DNA from: Methanobacteriota archaeon
GTDB taxonomy: Archaea > Micrarchaeota > Micrarchaeia > Anstonellales > J096
Length of the DNA stretch: 23,270 nucleotides
NCBI GenBank assembly: GCA_003694965.1
Contig: RFJG01000002.1
Location: 1-23,270 of the forward strand
Reading direction: 5' to 3'
Position 1 is the first letter of the stretch. Every line of letters begins with the position of its first letter. Below the pieces are notes generated by a model. The model saw nothing but the letters and a program-made list of their open reading frames with translations. It was not told the DNA's origin and searched no databases. This document shows, one piece after another, positions 22,682 to 23,270 of the stretch. A program made the position numbers and the translations under genes.

Positions 22682-22900
22682 ATGATAAGGATAACTCTTG
22701 AAGTGCCGAGCAAGGATGCCAAGTCCTTGTTGGTTGCTCTTGAGGAGCAAGAGGCTAAGAGGTTCTCTTCAAAAATAGAGGAGAAGGAGGGCTTTCTCGT
22801 GATAAGTGTGGAGGCAGAGGATGCCACTGCTGCGAGGGCTCTTTTAAATACATATCTGCGCATATTACAAGCAGTTGAAGATGTTAATAAGGTGGTATGA
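22682..22900 (+). CDS. pcc1: KEOPS complex subunit Pcc1
   Basis: 72 residues from ATG 22682; TTG 22676 would add two. It is a small alpha/beta protein: a first strand MIRITLEVPS, a helix KDAKSLLVALEEQE, a strand GFLVISVEAED, then the conserved helix ATAARALLNTYLRILQAVEDV, typical of the CTAG/Pcc1 family. Pcc1 dimerises and supports Kae1 in making the t6A37 modification of tRNA. It ends in a 4-bp overlap with prefoldin beta, in standard superoperon position. Confidence 0.87.
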   Translation: MIRITLEVPSKDAKSLLVALEEQEAKRFSSKIEEKEGFLVISVEAEDATAARALLNTYLRILQAVEDVNKVV

Positions 22901-23250
22901 TGGAATCGAACATTGAGAAAGAAATTGTTGAGTATCAGAAAATGGAGAAGCAACTGGAAGCTGTTACCTCACAGCTCTATCAGATGCAGGCTCAGAAGCA
23001 GGAGATGGAGAATGCTCTTGAGCTATTGTCTAAGACTGGAGATGAGGTTTACAAGGCAGCTGGCTCTGTTATGGTAAAGGTAGATAAGGATTCTGCTGTA
23101 AAGGACATAAAGGAGAAACTCGAGCTCATAGACTTGAAGCTTAAGACTATGAAAGAGCAGGAGGAAGCTCTTAGGAACAGGGTGCAGAGACTCACGAAGA
23201 AGCTTCAAGAGGAGTTATCACATGCAAACAGCCCAGGAGAAGCTGCGTGA
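22897..23250 (+). CDS. pfdB: Prefoldin subunit beta
   Basis: 117 residues from ATG 22897 (an adjacent ATG lies at 22900). Two long coiled-coil helices (about 5-50 and 70-108), with heptad-like Leu/Gln/Lys/Glu composition, flank a beta-hairpin near residues 44-62 (LSKTGDEVYKAAGSVMVKVD). This is the prefoldin beta layout. Prefoldin is a jellyfish-shaped hexamer that passes unfolded proteins to the thermosome. It closes the conserved SBDS-exosome-Pcc1-prefoldin series, and its last 29 bp overlap the next gene start. Confidence 0.94.
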   Translation: MMESNIEKEIVEYQKMEKQLEAVTSQLYQMQAQKQEMENALELLSKTGDEVYKAAGSVMVKVDKDSAVKDIKEKLELIDLKLKTMKEQEEALRNRVQRLTKKLQEELSHANSPGEAA

Positions 23251-23270
23251 GCTTTTCCAAGACTTTGTGA
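23222..23270 (+). CDS. Start of the next operon gene (partial)
   Basis: An ATG at 23222, preceded by GAGGAG at 23209-23214 (7-nt spacing), opens a frame MQTAQEKLRELFQDFV to the window edge. It overlaps prefoldin beta by 29 bp. Too little is visible to name it. Small archaeal proteins such as DUF3194 often follow prefoldin beta, but the sixteen residues do not decide this. Confidence 0.5.
   Translation, partial: MQTAQEKLRELFQDFV

Overview
The window is archaeal chromosome. Supporting signs are a split RNA polymerase A subunit (A' and A''), Rpo5 and Rpo12 genes, eukaryote-type ribosomal proteins (L30e, L37Ae), an SBDS/Rrp4/Rrp41/Rrp42 exosome cluster, Pcc1, prefoldin beta, Trm1, and TATA boxes centred about 26 bp upstream of many start codons. 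AGA/AGG and ATA codons are heavily used. Compact proteins, lost zinc ribbons, and bacterial-type genes (lytic transglycosylase, SpoT-like HD hydrolase, Ku) hint at a small-genome DPANN-type archaeon, but I cannot assign a lineage from the sequence alone.

Layout. 1-1752 (minus strand): the N-terminal part of a DUF63 membrane protein, then an HtpX metalloprotease and LemA as a two-gene unit. 1883-3944 (plus): a membrane-anchored MltB-like lytic transglycosylase overlapping a (p)ppGpp-hydrolase-type HD protein. 3945-4200: a gene-poor stretch with a degenerate 9-bp tandem repeat and the rpo5 promoter. 4201-12524 (plus): transcription operon rpo5 - rpoB - rpoA1 - rpoA2 - L30e - NusA-like, closed by a peroxiredoxin. 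12558-14099 (plus): an unrecognised protein built from about 80-90-residue repeats. 14089-15027 (minus): PEBP lipoprotein and CoA-binding protein. 15156-15911 (plus): a probable PD-(D/E)XK nuclease. 15908-17795 (minus): Ku - Trm1 - SemiSWEET operon. 17847-19076 (plus): amidohydrolase/adenosine-type deaminase, divergent from Ku across 51 bp. 19133-19203: tRNA-Gly(GCC), followed by about 245 bp with perfect hairpins. 19450-23270 (plus): the archaeal exosome superoperon SBDS - rrp4 - rrp41 - rrp42 - L37Ae - rpo12 - pcc1 - prefoldin beta - next gene (cut by the window edge).

How the genes work together. The two large plus-strand operons supply RNA polymerase, RNA decay, ribosome maturation, tRNA modification (KEOPS) and chaperone functions. 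The intervening genes concern envelope quality control (LemA/HtpX), cell-wall cleavage plus alarmone or nucleotide hydrolysis, redox defence, and DNA end-joining. The most notable points are: a full-length, in-frame Rpo12 with all four zinc-ribbon cysteines replaced; an A'' subunit starting about 55 residues later than usual; a bacterial-type Ku sharing one palindromic TATA box with a divergent deaminase gene; a murein-hydrolase-like protein paired with a SpoT-type HD protein; and a set of 3-nt-loop hairpins downstream of tRNA-Gly.
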